Numbered from the stretch's first letter, positions 52,081 to 60,443 are shown. The stretch is 64,000 bases of DNA from Rurimicrobium sp040387755 (GCA_040387755.1 JAZKDB010000002.1:1922001-1986000); one strand, 5' to 3'. Numbers and translations: made by a program. The notes: a model not told the origin generated them from the sequence alone.

Positions 52081-52082
52081 GT

Positions 52083-53342
52083 TTATTTTCCTCTGATGAT
52101 GATGACGGGGTCTATTTTGCTGGCTTTGCGCGAAGGAAAATACCCGGCAAAATAAGTGGTGACTATGGAGAATACGGCCCCAATAATGTAGTACTTAGGA
52201 TTGTAGTTGATTGGATAGGTTTTGATCGTGGGCAACGCTGCGGTATTAAACGGTATCTGGTCTATAAGTGAAGACAAACCAAAGCCAAAGAGCAAACCAA
52301 CAGCACCACCAAACACACCAATGCTCAGCGCAATGGTGATGAATATGCGGTTGACATCCGAGCCCGAAAAGCCTGTTGCTTTAAGAATAGCGATAGAATC
52401 CATCTTCTCATAAATCATCATGTTGAGGATATTGTAAATGCCAAATCCTGCAACAATCAAAAGGGTTATACCCACTGCATAAGAAATAAGTGTACGGATA
52501 GAACTGCCTGTCTCGAATTGAGAATTAGCAGTTTGTATATCAATGGCTTCGGTGTCAAATAATTCCTGAAATTCTTTGGCAACTGCGGGTGCCAGTAAAA
52601 TGTCCTTGAGTTTGATTTGAATGTCGGTAATATAGGCATTGGACTCGCCCAATAATTTCTGTGTGGTGGCTATCGAACAATAGCTTTGCACTTTGTCAAT
52701 GTCTTGCAGGCCAGATTGGAAATAACCCACTACTTTCAGTTGCAGCCGTTCGCCTTTGGCTGTAGTAACCTGTACTACATCACCAATATTGGCCAACATT
52801 TTTTCAGCCGCTCCCTTGCCCAAAATGATGCTGTTGGGAATGTTTTTGAGATCGATAAAATTGCCTTCGGTTACATAATCATCAAAGAAGAATAATTTGT
52901 TTTCGGCTTCCACATCAATACCATTAATGACTCCGGTAAGGTCAACAGCTCCAACATTGTAAAATACCTGAGCAGTGATTTTTGGAGCAATACCTAACAC
53001 TCTTTCGTCTTTCTTCAATGCAGTCATTATCGCGCCACTGTTGGCAATTTCCAGACGCTCGTTTTTGGGTTTTATAGAACGGATAAAATTGTAATGACCT
53101 TTATGCGCTGCAGATAAATCTACAGGTTGGTGTTCAGAAGGTTGAATCTCATTGTACAAACGCACATGAGGCGTGCGGTTCAATATCAGCCCGTCCAGCA
53201 AGTCATTGAGCCCCGTCATAAAACTGAGCAAAGTTATGAACATCGTGATGCTGAATGTGACACCAATAGCGGCTACCAGCGTTTGTTTCCAGCGGGCAAG
53301 CAATAAAGATTTTGATACACTGGTGATCAGTTTTAGTCTCAT
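52083..53342 (-). CDS. FtsX/MacB-type ABC permease
   Basis: 419 residues. One membrane helix near the N-terminus (TLVAAIGVTFSITMFITLLS), a large periplasmic domain (~45-280) and three further helices (LLIVAGFGIYNILNMM, FITIALSIGVFGGAVGLLF and IIGAVFSIVTTYFAGYFPSR). The pattern is that of mechanotransmission exporters (MacB, LolC/E). It overlaps the adaptor gene stop by 4 bp. Confidence 0.9.
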   Translation of the reverse strand: MRLKLITSVSKSLLLARWKQTLVAAIGVTFSITMFITLLSFMTGLNDLLDGLILNRTPHVRLYNEIQPSEHQPVDLSAAHKGHYNFIRSIKPKNERLEIANSGAIMTALKKDERVLGIAPKITAQVFYNVGAVDLTGVINGIDVEAENKLFFFDDYVTEGNFIDLKNIPNSIILGKGAAEKMLANIGDVVQVTTAKGERLQLKVVGYFQSGLQDIDKVQSYCSIATTQKLLGESNAYITDIQIKLKDILLAPAVAKEFQELFDTEAIDIQTANSQFETGSSIRTLISYAVGITLLIVAGFGIYNILNMMIYEKMDSIAILKATGFSGSDVNRIFITIALSIGVFGGAVGLLFGFGLSSLIDQIPFNTAALPTIKTYPINYNPKYYIIGAVFSIVTTYFAGYFPSRKASKIDPVIIIRGK

Positions 53343-54418
53343 TCGGCCGGGTTTTTTAATTCATCTTCTGCACTGATGCCCGAAAGAATTTCAATCATCT
53401 TGTAATCTTTCAGCCCGGTTTTTACGGCTACTTTGTCTCCGTTTTTTTTCAACACAAAAGAGTCGTTGATGACGTAGTTTCTGGGAATTAAAAGAGCCTT
53501 GTCTTTAGTTTGTAAAATGATATTCGCTTCAAAACTGACATTGGGATACAATCGTTTTGGTGCTTGGGTAAAAGTAGCTTCCACCAGAAAAGTTTTGCTG
53601 CGCTCGTTCATCAATGGGTCAATTTTAGTCACTATGGCATCAAACACTTTTCCTTTGTAGCTGTCCATGGTCACCAACACTTTTAATCCTTTCTCTACTT
53701 TCAGAATGTCATATTCGTCCACCTGCATTTCCAATACAAAATGTTCAGCATCACCAATAATAGCCAAAGGAGTTTGGGCAGTCACCAATTCTCCTTTCTT
53801 TTTGGGCAACTGATAAACGATGCCATCAATATCGCTGCGCAGCGTAAAGTCGCTGGCCAGGCGCGAAGAAATCTGTAAAGTCTTTTGGGATTGTGCGGCG
53901 TTGAGGACCAATTGGCGTTTCAAATCTTCATATTTTACCCTTGCCGAGTAGAGTGCTGATTTTGAATTCTGGAAAGCCAGTTCCCTTTGTTCCAGTTCTA
54001 CTTTCGAGCCGATACTCTGCTGCCAAAGTACTTGTTGTCGGGCCAGCAAAGAGGAGTCATTTTTTAGTTTACGCTGCGCCAGTTCTATGTTTTGTTGTGC
54101 GTCGTTGAGCTTACCCTGATTTACATTCAGGTCGGCGAAATTGGCTGCGAGTTCAGCATTTTCTTTGCTCAGGCGTTGGGCATCATTGACAATCGTGAGG
54201 ATAGGCGTTCCCTTTTTTACGCTATCGCCTTCCTGCAGCAAGATGTCCTGAATAATGCCATTGACCGTAGCAAAAGCCTGATATTGGTTTTGGCTTTTTA
54301 CCAAACCCGAAGCATAGATAGATTCTGTAATTGGGGCAACAGTTGGCTTAATGGTTTCCGCCTTTTTACCGCAGGAAAACAGAAAGAGCGCACTTATAAA
54401 AAGCAGTCGTTTCATCAT
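53339..54418 (-). CDS. HlyD/MacA-type periplasmic adaptor of the ABC exporter, lipoprotein
   Basis: 359 residues. Lipobox-like LFSCGKK. First lipoyl half IIQDILLQEGDSVKKGTPIL (~53-72), a long Gln/Asn-rich helical hairpin, second lipoyl half DFTLRSDIDGIVYQLPKKKG (~190-209), then a barrel domain. It is a membrane fusion protein that links the permease to an outer membrane channel. First gene of the adaptor/permease/ATPase operon; no TolC-like gene is next to it, so it would use a TolC encoded elsewhere. Confidence 0.9.
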   Translation of the reverse strand: MMKRLLFISALFLFSCGKKAETIKPTVAPITESIYASGLVKSQNQYQAFATVNGIIQDILLQEGDSVKKGTPILTIVNDAQRLSKENAELAANFADLNVNQGKLNDAQQNIELAQRKLKNDSSLLARQQVLWQQSIGSKVELEQRELAFQNSKSALYSARVKYEDLKRQLVLNAAQSQKTLQISSRLASDFTLRSDIDGIVYQLPKKKGELVTAQTPLAIIGDAEHFVLEMQVDEYDILKVEKGLKVLVTMDSYKGKVFDAIVTKIDPLMNERSKTFLVEATFTQAPKRLYPNVSFEANIILQTKDKALLIPRNYVINDSFVLKKNGDKVAVKTGLKDYKMIEILSGISAEDELKNPAE

Positions 54419-54425
54419 AAGGATA

Positions 54426-54433
54426 CAAAGTTA
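54426..54433 (-). promoter_or_regulatory. -7 element of the ABC exporter operon
   Basis: On the minus strand TAACTTTG, an exact -7 match. Transcription would start almost at the ATG (54418), so the mRNA would have a very short leader. Confidence 0.45.
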
Positions 54434-54491
54434 TACTACCCTTCAATACAATGATGAACCGGATGATAAGAATCATAAACGCCCGACGGGA

Positions 54492-54728
54492 CTAATGTTT
54501 AATCATCGCAAGGCTATAAAGGAAATAGCCTGTAGAAATGAGCATAAAAACCAAAGCCATGTAGACTCTGTTTTTTCTGCGGATCAGATATTCTTTGAAG
54601 CTGATTTTTCGGCTTTCGTTTGTTTGTACACAATTAACAATGAGATACAAGCAAAAAAGATGATTGGGATGGACATGGGGGGTGGTTAATAGTTTGGTTC
54701 TTGGCATAAAGTAGGATGAGTAGTACAA
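54492..54728 (-). CDS. Possible small single-span membrane protein
   Basis: The 78-codon frame ends with a convincing basic-then-hydrophobic segment (EYLIRRKNRVYMALVFML, then ISTGYFLYSLAM), a type of small inner membrane protein. The first ~35 codons are much less protein-like, and another open frame (IPIIFFACISLLIVYKQTK) overlaps, so the real start is unclear or a frameshift has occurred. Confidence 0.3.
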   Translation of the reverse strand: MYYSSYFMPRTKLLTTPHVHPNHLFCLYLIVNCVQTNESRKISFKEYLIRRKNRVYMALVFMLISTGYFLYSLAMIKH

Positions 54729-54877
54729 ATTTGCACAAAAGCAGATTTTAGCACTTTAGCCTGCATTTCATTCAAACCCTTGTTAACCATAGTTATTAAT
54801 AGTTTGTTTAAAAAACTCCTTAATCGTTAAATTAGTTCGGAACAATCCCCCCTCGTACTTATGAACTCTGATTGATA

Positions 54878-55531
54878 TTAAGGATTAGGATTTTGAGATG
54901 CTTGTTGTTGAGCATTAGCCGCGTTCCTTGCATGATCTTCTTTTGCCTTTTCTATAGTAAAATGTGAATTGACAAGTTGGCTAAGAGTAAATAGATTATA
55001 CACTATATATGGTGTCATTACTAAAGAATAAACAGCTCCTAATAAGAGTAGAAACAACGATATAACATTTACATAATTTCCAAATGAGCCTATCAAATTT
55101 GGAAGAATTTCAGTCGATTCAAATTTTATGAAACAAGTGATGATGAGCGCAATAAAAACTGTAATTACTTGAAAAAGTACAGTCATCGCAAATATTGCGC
55201 TTAATTGTTGAAAAACGCTGTATTTACGTATTTTAGTTGCTTTTTTAATAAGTTCATTGTTACTGAAACCTACAACAATTGCATATCCACCTAACGAGAA
55301 ACCTAGCAGATTTGGGAAAATTGATACGACCATTTCTGTTATCTCTTTTAAAAGGTCGTAGGATTGTTCAGATTTAAAAACAGCAATTAGCAAACAAATC
55401 AAAAAAGTGATTACGATACTGTAGATAAAAGGCTTTTTTCTAAATGTTTTACGTTCAATAAGAATCTTTTTGATGCCTTTCCAACTAACAGTATGGAAAT
55501 CTTTAATGTCGTTAAGAGTTTGGTTGTTCAT
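54878..55531 (-). CDS. Four-helix membrane protein coupled to the DUF4747-like gene
   Basis: 217 residues. A basic N-terminal ~30 residues precede four membrane helices: FIYSIVITFLICLLIAVF (~35), FPNLLGFSLGGYAIVVGF (~75), FAMTVLFQVITVFIALII (~113) and VISLFLLLLGAVYSLVM (~153). A polar, Gln/Asn-rich tail (NAANAQQQASQNPNP) ends the protein. No transporter motif is visible. It overlaps the upstream gene by 20 bp, so the two are translationally coupled. In such pairs a membrane protein often acts as effector; that is inference. Confidence 0.75.
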   Translation of the reverse strand: MNNQTLNDIKDFHTVSWKGIKKILIERKTFRKKPFIYSIVITFLICLLIAVFKSEQSYDLLKEITEMVVSIFPNLLGFSLGGYAIVVGFSNNELIKKATKIRKYSVFQQLSAIFAMTVLFQVITVFIALIITCFIKFESTEILPNLIGSFGNYVNVISLFLLLLGAVYSLVMTPYIVYNLFTLSQLVNSHFTIEKAKEDHARNAANAQQQASQNPNP

Positions 55532-56399
55532 TTCTATATTCGGTCATAACATCATCAAACAAATTACGTGGTAAATTGTCAGATTCAGTATATTCAACTT
55601 TGCGTTTGTCAGGATAATTGGTTGTAACAATCTTTTCACGCCTACCAGCCTCATTAATAACTGAAGCCTCAGCAGCGCCATTTTCTCTCGCGACTTCTAA
55701 ATAACCGCGAATCAGAGAACTTTCTGTATTTAATGTTCCATGTTGATCTGGTCTAAATGTTGATTCCGTTTCGCCAACTTGAGCATCTTTAAGAAATTGG
55801 TCAATAAGTTCAAATGCTTCATCACCAATGTCGTCGTTAGTGTATGAAACTTTTACTTTTAAAGATTTTAAAACGGGTGAATTAATAATTTGCGTTATTG
55901 TATCTTGAGACTGTATAAGATAAATACCGTAATCCTCTCCATTTTGAATTCCTTTTGTACTGATTGCTTTATGTAAAAACGCTTCTGTTGCGGTAATACT
56001 GATTTTTGAGGACGCTGTAAAATAAAATCTGTGAGTTGCTGGAATAAAGATGTAATCTACTTCTTGGCTATTTGGATGAGTATTTCCTGGTAAATCAAAT
56101 CTTTTAAGCTCTTTAGTAGTTGAGTCGTACCAATCGTCGTCAGAGAGAACAGTAAACCTTATGAGTTTACCATATGCGACTTTGTGCTTTTTGCCATTAA
56201 AGGTATATTCTACAACATTTTGAGAACGTAATGCCATAGCCTTCTCCTTACTGATTTTGACAAGAGAAGGGACATTAAAAACTGTCCTAATCAAATCCAA
56301 ATATGCGTCTTCGCTTCTGGTGTCAGAAAACAGCTTTATGTTAAAACCATAAAAGTGGGATGTTTTCTTTTTGACTTTTTTCTTGCTTGCCTTTGCCAT
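55512..56399 (-). CDS. DUF4747-like soluble protein
   Basis: 295 residues. A Lys-rich start (AKASKKKVKKKTSHFYGFNI) is followed by a beta-rich N-terminal half. The best-conserved-looking patch is KVSYTNDDIGDEAFELIDQF with the following TESSLIRGYLEVARENGA and AASVINEAGRR-type segment EASVINEAGRREKIV. By recollection this is the DUF4747 family; no catalytic residues are obvious. First gene of the pair with the four-helix membrane protein. AT-rich upstream region without a good promoter match. Possible role in phage or plasmid defence is speculative. Confidence 0.7.
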   Translation of the reverse strand: MAKASKKKVKKKTSHFYGFNIKLFSDTRSEDAYLDLIRTVFNVPSLVKISKEKAMALRSQNVVEYTFNGKKHKVAYGKLIRFTVLSDDDWYDSTTKELKRFDLPGNTHPNSQEVDYIFIPATHRFYFTASSKISITATEAFLHKAISTKGIQNGEDYGIYLIQSQDTITQIINSPVLKSLKVKVSYTNDDIGDEAFELIDQFLKDAQVGETESTFRPDQHGTLNTESSLIRGYLEVARENGAAEASVINEAGRREKIVTTNYPDKRKVEYTESDNLPRNLFDDVMTEYRNEQPNS

Positions 56400-56598
56400 A
56401 TGATGTGTTATATGACGGTACTTTGTTAGGTACCGTTTTTTAGTCTATTAATTTACTTGACTCTTTAAATCTTAGTTTCCGTCTTTTAAAAATCAATACC
56501 CACCTATCACCTGTTTTGTATGGCGTCTTTCCTTTTTAAAGCATTACAAGTATTGATTTCAATATTCTCCCCAAACATAATACCAAAAGCAACTCCCC

Positions 56599-56622
56599 GG
56601 CGGGGAAATTTCCACGATTTTT
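56599..56622 (+). repeat. 24-bp dispersed repeat, copy 2
   Basis: Exact match, in opposite orientation, to 7042-7065, 49.5 kb away. GGAAATTTCC palindrome at its core. Confidence 0.8.
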
Positions 56623-56681
56623 GAGTTAGTCTAAAATAATTATGGCTTTTTATCATCAATCAGATGAAAATGGAGTGAGAA

Positions 56682-56875
56682 ATGCCATTTACATTGTGTG
56701 AAACGCCATATCCATTAGTGGAAATGCCAAAGTCATTAATGGAAACGCCAAAGTCATTTAAGGAAATGCCATTTCCATTATGGGAAATGCCAAAGTCATT
56801 AATGTTTTTGTGAAATTATTAATGGAAACGCCATTTCCATTGTGGGAAACGTCATATCTATTAATGGAAACGAGA
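56682..56875 (+). repeat. 21-bp tandem repeat array, about nine units
   Basis: Units of consensus GAAAYGCCANWTCCATTANTG repeat every 21 bp with a one-base slip around 56810. Plus-strand codons give a heptapeptide pattern EMPFPLW/EMPKSLM/ETPKSFK; one frame is open for 43 codons (56682-56813). No start signal or coding support beyond periodicity. Confidence 0.75.
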
Positions 56876-56940
56876 AAAATTTTTAAGAATGCGGCACAAT
56901 CCTCTGGAAATGCGACAGTTCCTTCAATCAAGAACCCTAT

Positions 56941-57180
56941 TTTATAGATAAACTCACCGAATTGATACATGAAGGACCCGTCTTTATATATAAAGTCGCC
57001 GGGTTAATGTATAAACTCGCTGAATTTATATATGAAGGAGCCGCTTTTATATATAAAGTCGCCGGGTTGATGTATAAACTCACCGAATTTATACATGAAG
57101 GCAGCACTTTTATGCATAAAATCGCCATGTTGATGAATAAATGCCCCACCATTATTCATCAAACCGCCTTGTTTGTTGAT
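56941..57180 (+). repeat. 21-bp tandem array encoding FIYKVAG-type heptads
   Basis: About eleven units of 21 bp. In the plus frame open from 56887 to 57234 they read FIDKLTE, LIHEGPV, FIYKVAG, LMYKLAE, FIYEGAA, FIYKVAG, LMYKLTE, FIHEGST, FMHKIAM and further. This is an amphipathic heptad pattern with F/L-I/M at positions 1-2 and Y/H at 3. No ATG opens the frame (TTG 56962 is possible). Because the period is a multiple of three, the opposite strand also stays open in several frames, so openness alone proves nothing. Confidence 0.7.
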
Positions 57181-57279
57181 TCTCTCCTTTTTCATGCTGT
57201 AGCTGGCAGCTTCGATCTGAAATATGCCGGATAAAATGTTTTCGAATGGCTTATTTAAGATTTTGCCTGGCCCTTCAAG

Positions 57280-57321
57280 GCTTCAGATGCACCATTTCCT
57301 CATCGCGGATAAGCACCAGAG
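57280..57321 (-). repeat. Direct repeat bounding the kinase module, copy A
   Basis: GCTTCAGATGCACCATTTCC followed by TCATCGCGGATAAGCACCAG recurs at 58067-58107 with a few changes. Both copies encode, on the minus strand, the same protein end: ATLVLIRDEEMVHLKP-stop here and SLVFIRDREMEHLKQ-stop in the other, so they are remnants of one gene 3' end. Confidence 0.75.
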
Positions 57322-57382
57322 TAGCGTTTTTGGAGCTTAAACTCCGGCATTTTTTGATAAGTTCTGATTACGAAGAAAAGTT

Positions 57383-57904
57383 TTATTTCCAGAATATTTC
57401 GGGTTTTATATAGAAAACGGTATCAATAAAGTACAAGACTCCTTCCTTTGTCAGTACATTTTCATCGTGGAGGTCTTCCAGAATTATTCCCAAATCGGGA
57501 TTATAATAGTCGTGATTTTTGGTATTCAGGAATCCATTATTCTCTAAAAATAATTTCACCAATTGCAGGTCTGTTGGCTCGGTAGCTTCTACATAATTTT
57601 GTTCTACAATCGCGTACACTTCGTTGTGGTCAGATTTATAAAAACCAATCAACTCATAAGCGGTATCGGGGAAAAAGAAATTATTGAGCAGGAGATTGTT
57701 GAAATAATCTATCCAGGAGCTGTAGTAAATACCGTCGTTTAACTTGAGTACTTTAGTATTGTTTTGTATATAAACCCTCTGCTCTGCGCCAGAGGATACG
57801 AAGGCATCGAAATTAATATCACAATTCCAAAGCTGATGAGCATTAATGTATGCTATCAGTTGCTCTGTTTCTTCTGTTTTGTCGTGCTTATTTCCTTCAG
57901 CCAT
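57383..57904 (-). CDS. Stand-alone kinase-like protein (polyvalent-protein kinase type)
   Basis: 173 residues. It matches, by motif, the small Ser/Thr/Tyr kinase-like domain found inside phage/plasmid polyvalent proteins. The ATP-site-like Lys54 is in KVLKLND, then YYSSWIDYFNNLLLNNFFFP. The catalytic loop EDLHDENVL is comparable to GDLHPGNIL of RIO/APH-type kinases (Asp144 base, Asn149), and the second metal site is FIDTVFY (Asp161). It is encoded here as a single domain, not within a giant polyprotein. It overlaps a 49-aa basic protein by 49 bp and is bracketed by direct repeats. The size fits an isolated kinase effector. Confidence 0.75.
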   Translation of the reverse strand: MAEGNKHDKTEETEQLIAYINAHQLWNCDINFDAFVSSGAEQRVYIQNNTKVLKLNDGIYYSSWIDYFNNLLLNNFFFPDTAYELIGFYKSDHNEVYAIVEQNYVEATEPTDLQLVKLFLENNGFLNTKNHDYYNPDLGIILEDLHDENVLTKEGVLYFIDTVFYIKPEIFWK

Positions 57905-58005
57905 TTTGCTTGTTTTCTGGCTTTTTCTAAGGTAACCGGCGATTGATTGGATAAGAGTTTTTTGGCTATCGTTGCCCTCTCCTCGAATGATATGTTGTAA
58001 TTCAT
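57856..58005 (-). CDS. 49-aa small basic protein overlapping the kinase gene
   Basis: ATG at 58005 gives MNYNISFEERATIAKKLLSN, then QSPVTLEKARKQAKWLKEIS and a Lys/Gln-rich end, stopping at 57856. It has two predicted helices with a Lys/Arg-rich face. Its last 49 bp overlap the start of the kinase gene in another frame, so the genes are translationally coupled. A near-consensus -7 box (TACCTTCG, 58029-58036 on the minus strand) precedes it by about 25 bp. Size, charge and tight coupling suggest a regulator or antitoxin of the kinase (inference). Confidence 0.6.
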   Translation of the reverse strand: MNYNISFEERATIAKKLLSNQSPVTLEKARKQAKWLKEISTTKQKKQSN

Positions 58006-58066
58006 TTTTGATGGTTCTGCTATTTTTACGAAGGTAATAATTTTTAAAATAGATGATGCTCCTATT

Positions 58067-58107
58067 GCTTCAGATGCTCCATTTCCCTGTCGCGGATAAA
58101 CACCAGT
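58067..58107 (-). repeat. Direct repeat bounding the kinase module, copy B
   Basis: Partner of 57280-57321, 787 bp away; also a remnant of the same gene end (LVFIRDREMEHLKQ on the minus strand). Confidence 0.75.
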
Positions 58108-58130
58108 GAATTTATAGCCTAATTACCTGT

Positions 58131-58157
58131 TACTTCGGCTCCGCTCAGTATGACAAT
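58131..58157 (-). repeat. TCATACTGAGCG-type dispersed repeat
   Basis: The minus strand reads GTCATACTGAGCGGAGCCGA then AGTAA, close to the copy at 24390-24415 (about 22 of 25 bases). Confidence 0.65.
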
Positions 58158-58205
58158 TAAAAAAAATCTGCCACGCGAAAAGCATTATTCATTTTTATTT
58201 ATTCA

Positions 58206-60326
58206 TTAACTAAGTGCCTGATACGCCACAAAAGCAAAGGCATAAGCCAGTACGCCCATGTACAAAAACTGGATAATAGGATATTTCCAGCTGCGGGTTT
58301 CACGCTTGGTAATGGCCATGGTACTCATGCATTGCATCGCAAAGACATAAAACAACAACAGAGAAACACCTGTACCCAGCGTATACACCGGGCGGCCATC
58401 GGGCCATCGGGCAGCAGCCAGTTTTTCGCGCAGCGAAGTGTCCATGTTTTCTGATTCGCCTACGCTGTATAAGGTAGCCATCGTACCTACAAAAACCTCG
58501 CGGGCTGCAAAAGAAGTAATCAGGGCTATGCCGATTTTCCAGTCGTAACCCAAAGGACGGATAACAGGTTCAATGCTTTGGCCAATGATACCGGCAAAAG
58601 AATTCTTCAGCTTCTCGGTGGCAAATTCATTGTTGAGCTGAACTGTGCGGGTCGGTTGCAATTGATGCAGTGTAGCATATTTTTTCTCCAGTTCACGCAT
58701 CCGTGCCGGTGGCCCAAAACTGCTGAGACCCCAAAGGATAACAGAAATAACAAGAATGACTTTACCCGCATCGGTGACAAATATTTTGGCTTTCTCCAGC
58801 ATGGTAATGCCTACATTTTTCCAGCGGGGCGCACGGTAAACGGGTAATTCCATCAGGAAATAAGTTTTCTCTTTCACTTTAATGACCATATCCATCACCT
58901 TCGATACAATTAAAGCCATCGCAAAACCCAAAAGATATAAGCCCATTAGCACCAATCCCTGTAGATTGAAAAAACCCAAAAAACTTTTATCCGGGATAAC
59001 GAGTCCGATGAGCACCGTATACACCGGAAGGCGGGCGGAGCAACTCATCAGAGGTGTCACTAAAATAGTAATGAGCCTTTCTTTTTTGTTTTGGATGGTG
59101 CGGGCAGCCATAATAGCCGGAACGGCACAGGCCATACCACTGATAAGCGGCATTACCGAACGGCCATTTAATCCTACGCTCCTCATGAGGCGGTCGGTGA
59201 GGAATGAAATCCGCGCCATATATCCGCTGTCTTCCAATATGGTGATGAAACCAAAGAGAATCATGATTTGGGGTATAAACACAGCAATACCACTGATACC
59301 TGCTAATACGCCATTGATGAGCAAATCGGCAAACAGCCCCTGAGGCAGAATTTGCGAAAGCTGCACACTGAGCCAGCTGAAAGCAGTTTCTACCCAATCC
59401 ATGGGGTAAGTAGAAAAAGAAAAAATACTTTGGAATAAAATGAATAATACAGCCAGCAGAATTAAATTTCCGTAGAGCGGATGCAAGAGTACTTTGTCCC
59501 AGCGCTCGCTGCGCATAGCTTTTTGGGTTGGCGTCTCTTCGACAACTGCTTTTTGTAGGATTTCGCCAATTCTACGGTAACGCAGCAGAATCTCTTCGCC
59601 TTGTATTTTCGATTTATTGAATTTGGCTTCACCCATTCGCCCGGCGATTTGGATTCTTTGGGCAGCGTGCAGAAAGGGAATATCCGGCATTTGGCAGCAA
59701 AGATGTAAAGCGGCATAATCACTCTCCGCTGCGGCAATGGTTTTTACATCAGAAATCCAGGGACCGCAAAGAGCTGCAATATCTATAAATCCGGGCCTGT
59801 TTGTGTGCGTTTTTTGTTTCTGAAAATCTTCAATTACTTTCTTAAGCTCTTCAATTCCCTTGTTTTTGCGTGGGTTAGCAGCTACAATAGGCACCCCAAA
59901 ATGTCTTTGAAGAGCTTCAAGGTCAATTTGAATACCCTTGGTCTTGGCTATATCCATCATAGTCAGCACAATCACCACTGGCATATTTAAATCCATAATT
60001 TGAGTGCAGAGCAACAAATTACGCTTAAGGCTTGATGCGTCGGCAATGACAATAGCCATATCAGGTTTGTCTTTGCTGTGTGTATTGAGCAAAACATCGT
60101 GAGCTACCTGCTCGTCTTCACTCTTGGGATATAGGCTGTAAGTGCCGGGCAAGTCAATTATATGAACATTTTCTCCATTGCGTAAAGAACAGACTCCCGT
60201 TTTTTTATCGACAGTTACCCCTGCAAAGTTGCCTACCTTTTGGTTGAGCCCGGTAAGTGCATTAAACAGCGAGGTTTTGCCGCTATTGGGATTGCCTACC
60301 AGTGCTATCGAAAAGGGTTTTTGCAT
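58206..60326 (-). CDS. feoB: Ferrous iron transporter FeoB
   Basis: 706 residues. The N-terminal GTPase-like domain has G1 GNPNSGKTSL, G3 DLPGTYSL and G4-like TMMD; the membrane half begins near 285 with gate motifs FGFITILEDSGYM and ISGMACAVPAIM. It imports Fe2+ across the inner membrane. No FeoA or FeoC fusion or gene is seen. Its promoter is divergent from the nuo operon. Confidence 0.95.
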   Translation of the reverse strand: MQKPFSIALVGNPNSGKTSLFNALTGLNQKVGNFAGVTVDKKTGVCSLRNGENVHIIDLPGTYSLYPKSEDEQVAHDVLLNTHSKDKPDMAIVIADASSLKRNLLLCTQIMDLNMPVVIVLTMMDIAKTKGIQIDLEALQRHFGVPIVAANPRKNKGIEELKKVIEDFQKQKTHTNRPGFIDIAALCGPWISDVKTIAAAESDYAALHLCCQMPDIPFLHAAQRIQIAGRMGEAKFNKSKIQGEEILLRYRRIGEILQKAVVEETPTQKAMRSERWDKVLLHPLYGNLILLAVLFILFQSIFSFSTYPMDWVETAFSWLSVQLSQILPQGLFADLLINGVLAGISGIAVFIPQIMILFGFITILEDSGYMARISFLTDRLMRSVGLNGRSVMPLISGMACAVPAIMAARTIQNKKERLITILVTPLMSCSARLPVYTVLIGLVIPDKSFLGFFNLQGLVLMGLYLLGFAMALIVSKVMDMVIKVKEKTYFLMELPVYRAPRWKNVGITMLEKAKIFVTDAGKVILVISVILWGLSSFGPPARMRELEKKYATLHQLQPTRTVQLNNEFATEKLKNSFAGIIGQSIEPVIRPLGYDWKIGIALITSFAAREVFVGTMATLYSVGESENMDTSLREKLAAARWPDGRPVYTLGTGVSLLLFYVFAMQCMSTMAITKRETRSWKYPIIQFLYMGVLAYAFAFVAYQALS

Positions 60327-60340
60327 AAAAGAATTGGCCG

Positions 60341-60369
60341 CAAAGATATTGGATTAATCAGTGCCAAAA
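60341..60369 (-). promoter_or_regulatory. feoB promoter
   Basis: On the minus strand, -7 TATCTTTG (60341-60348) and a TTTTG -33 (60365-60369) are spaced 16 bp, ending 14 bp before the ATG. No Fur-like box is obvious. Confidence 0.5.
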
Positions 60370-60412
60370 TTGAAAGTGCAAAGCTGTACATTTTATTTCC
60401 ACAAAATTGTCA

Positions 60413-60443
60413 TTGAAAAGCCATTTATCTCATTGTATATTTG
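60413..60443 (+). promoter_or_regulatory. nuo operon promoter
   Basis: TTG at 60413-60415 and TATATTTG at 60436-60443 are spaced 20 bp, a textbook Bacteroidota -33/-7 pair, 52 bp before nuoA. Confidence 0.65.

Noticed and set aside
56937..57195. Minus-strand ORFs across the heptad array
   Set aside because: Any period divisible by three keeps several frames open; the plus-strand heptad pattern is the most protein-like, so the others are treated as shadows.
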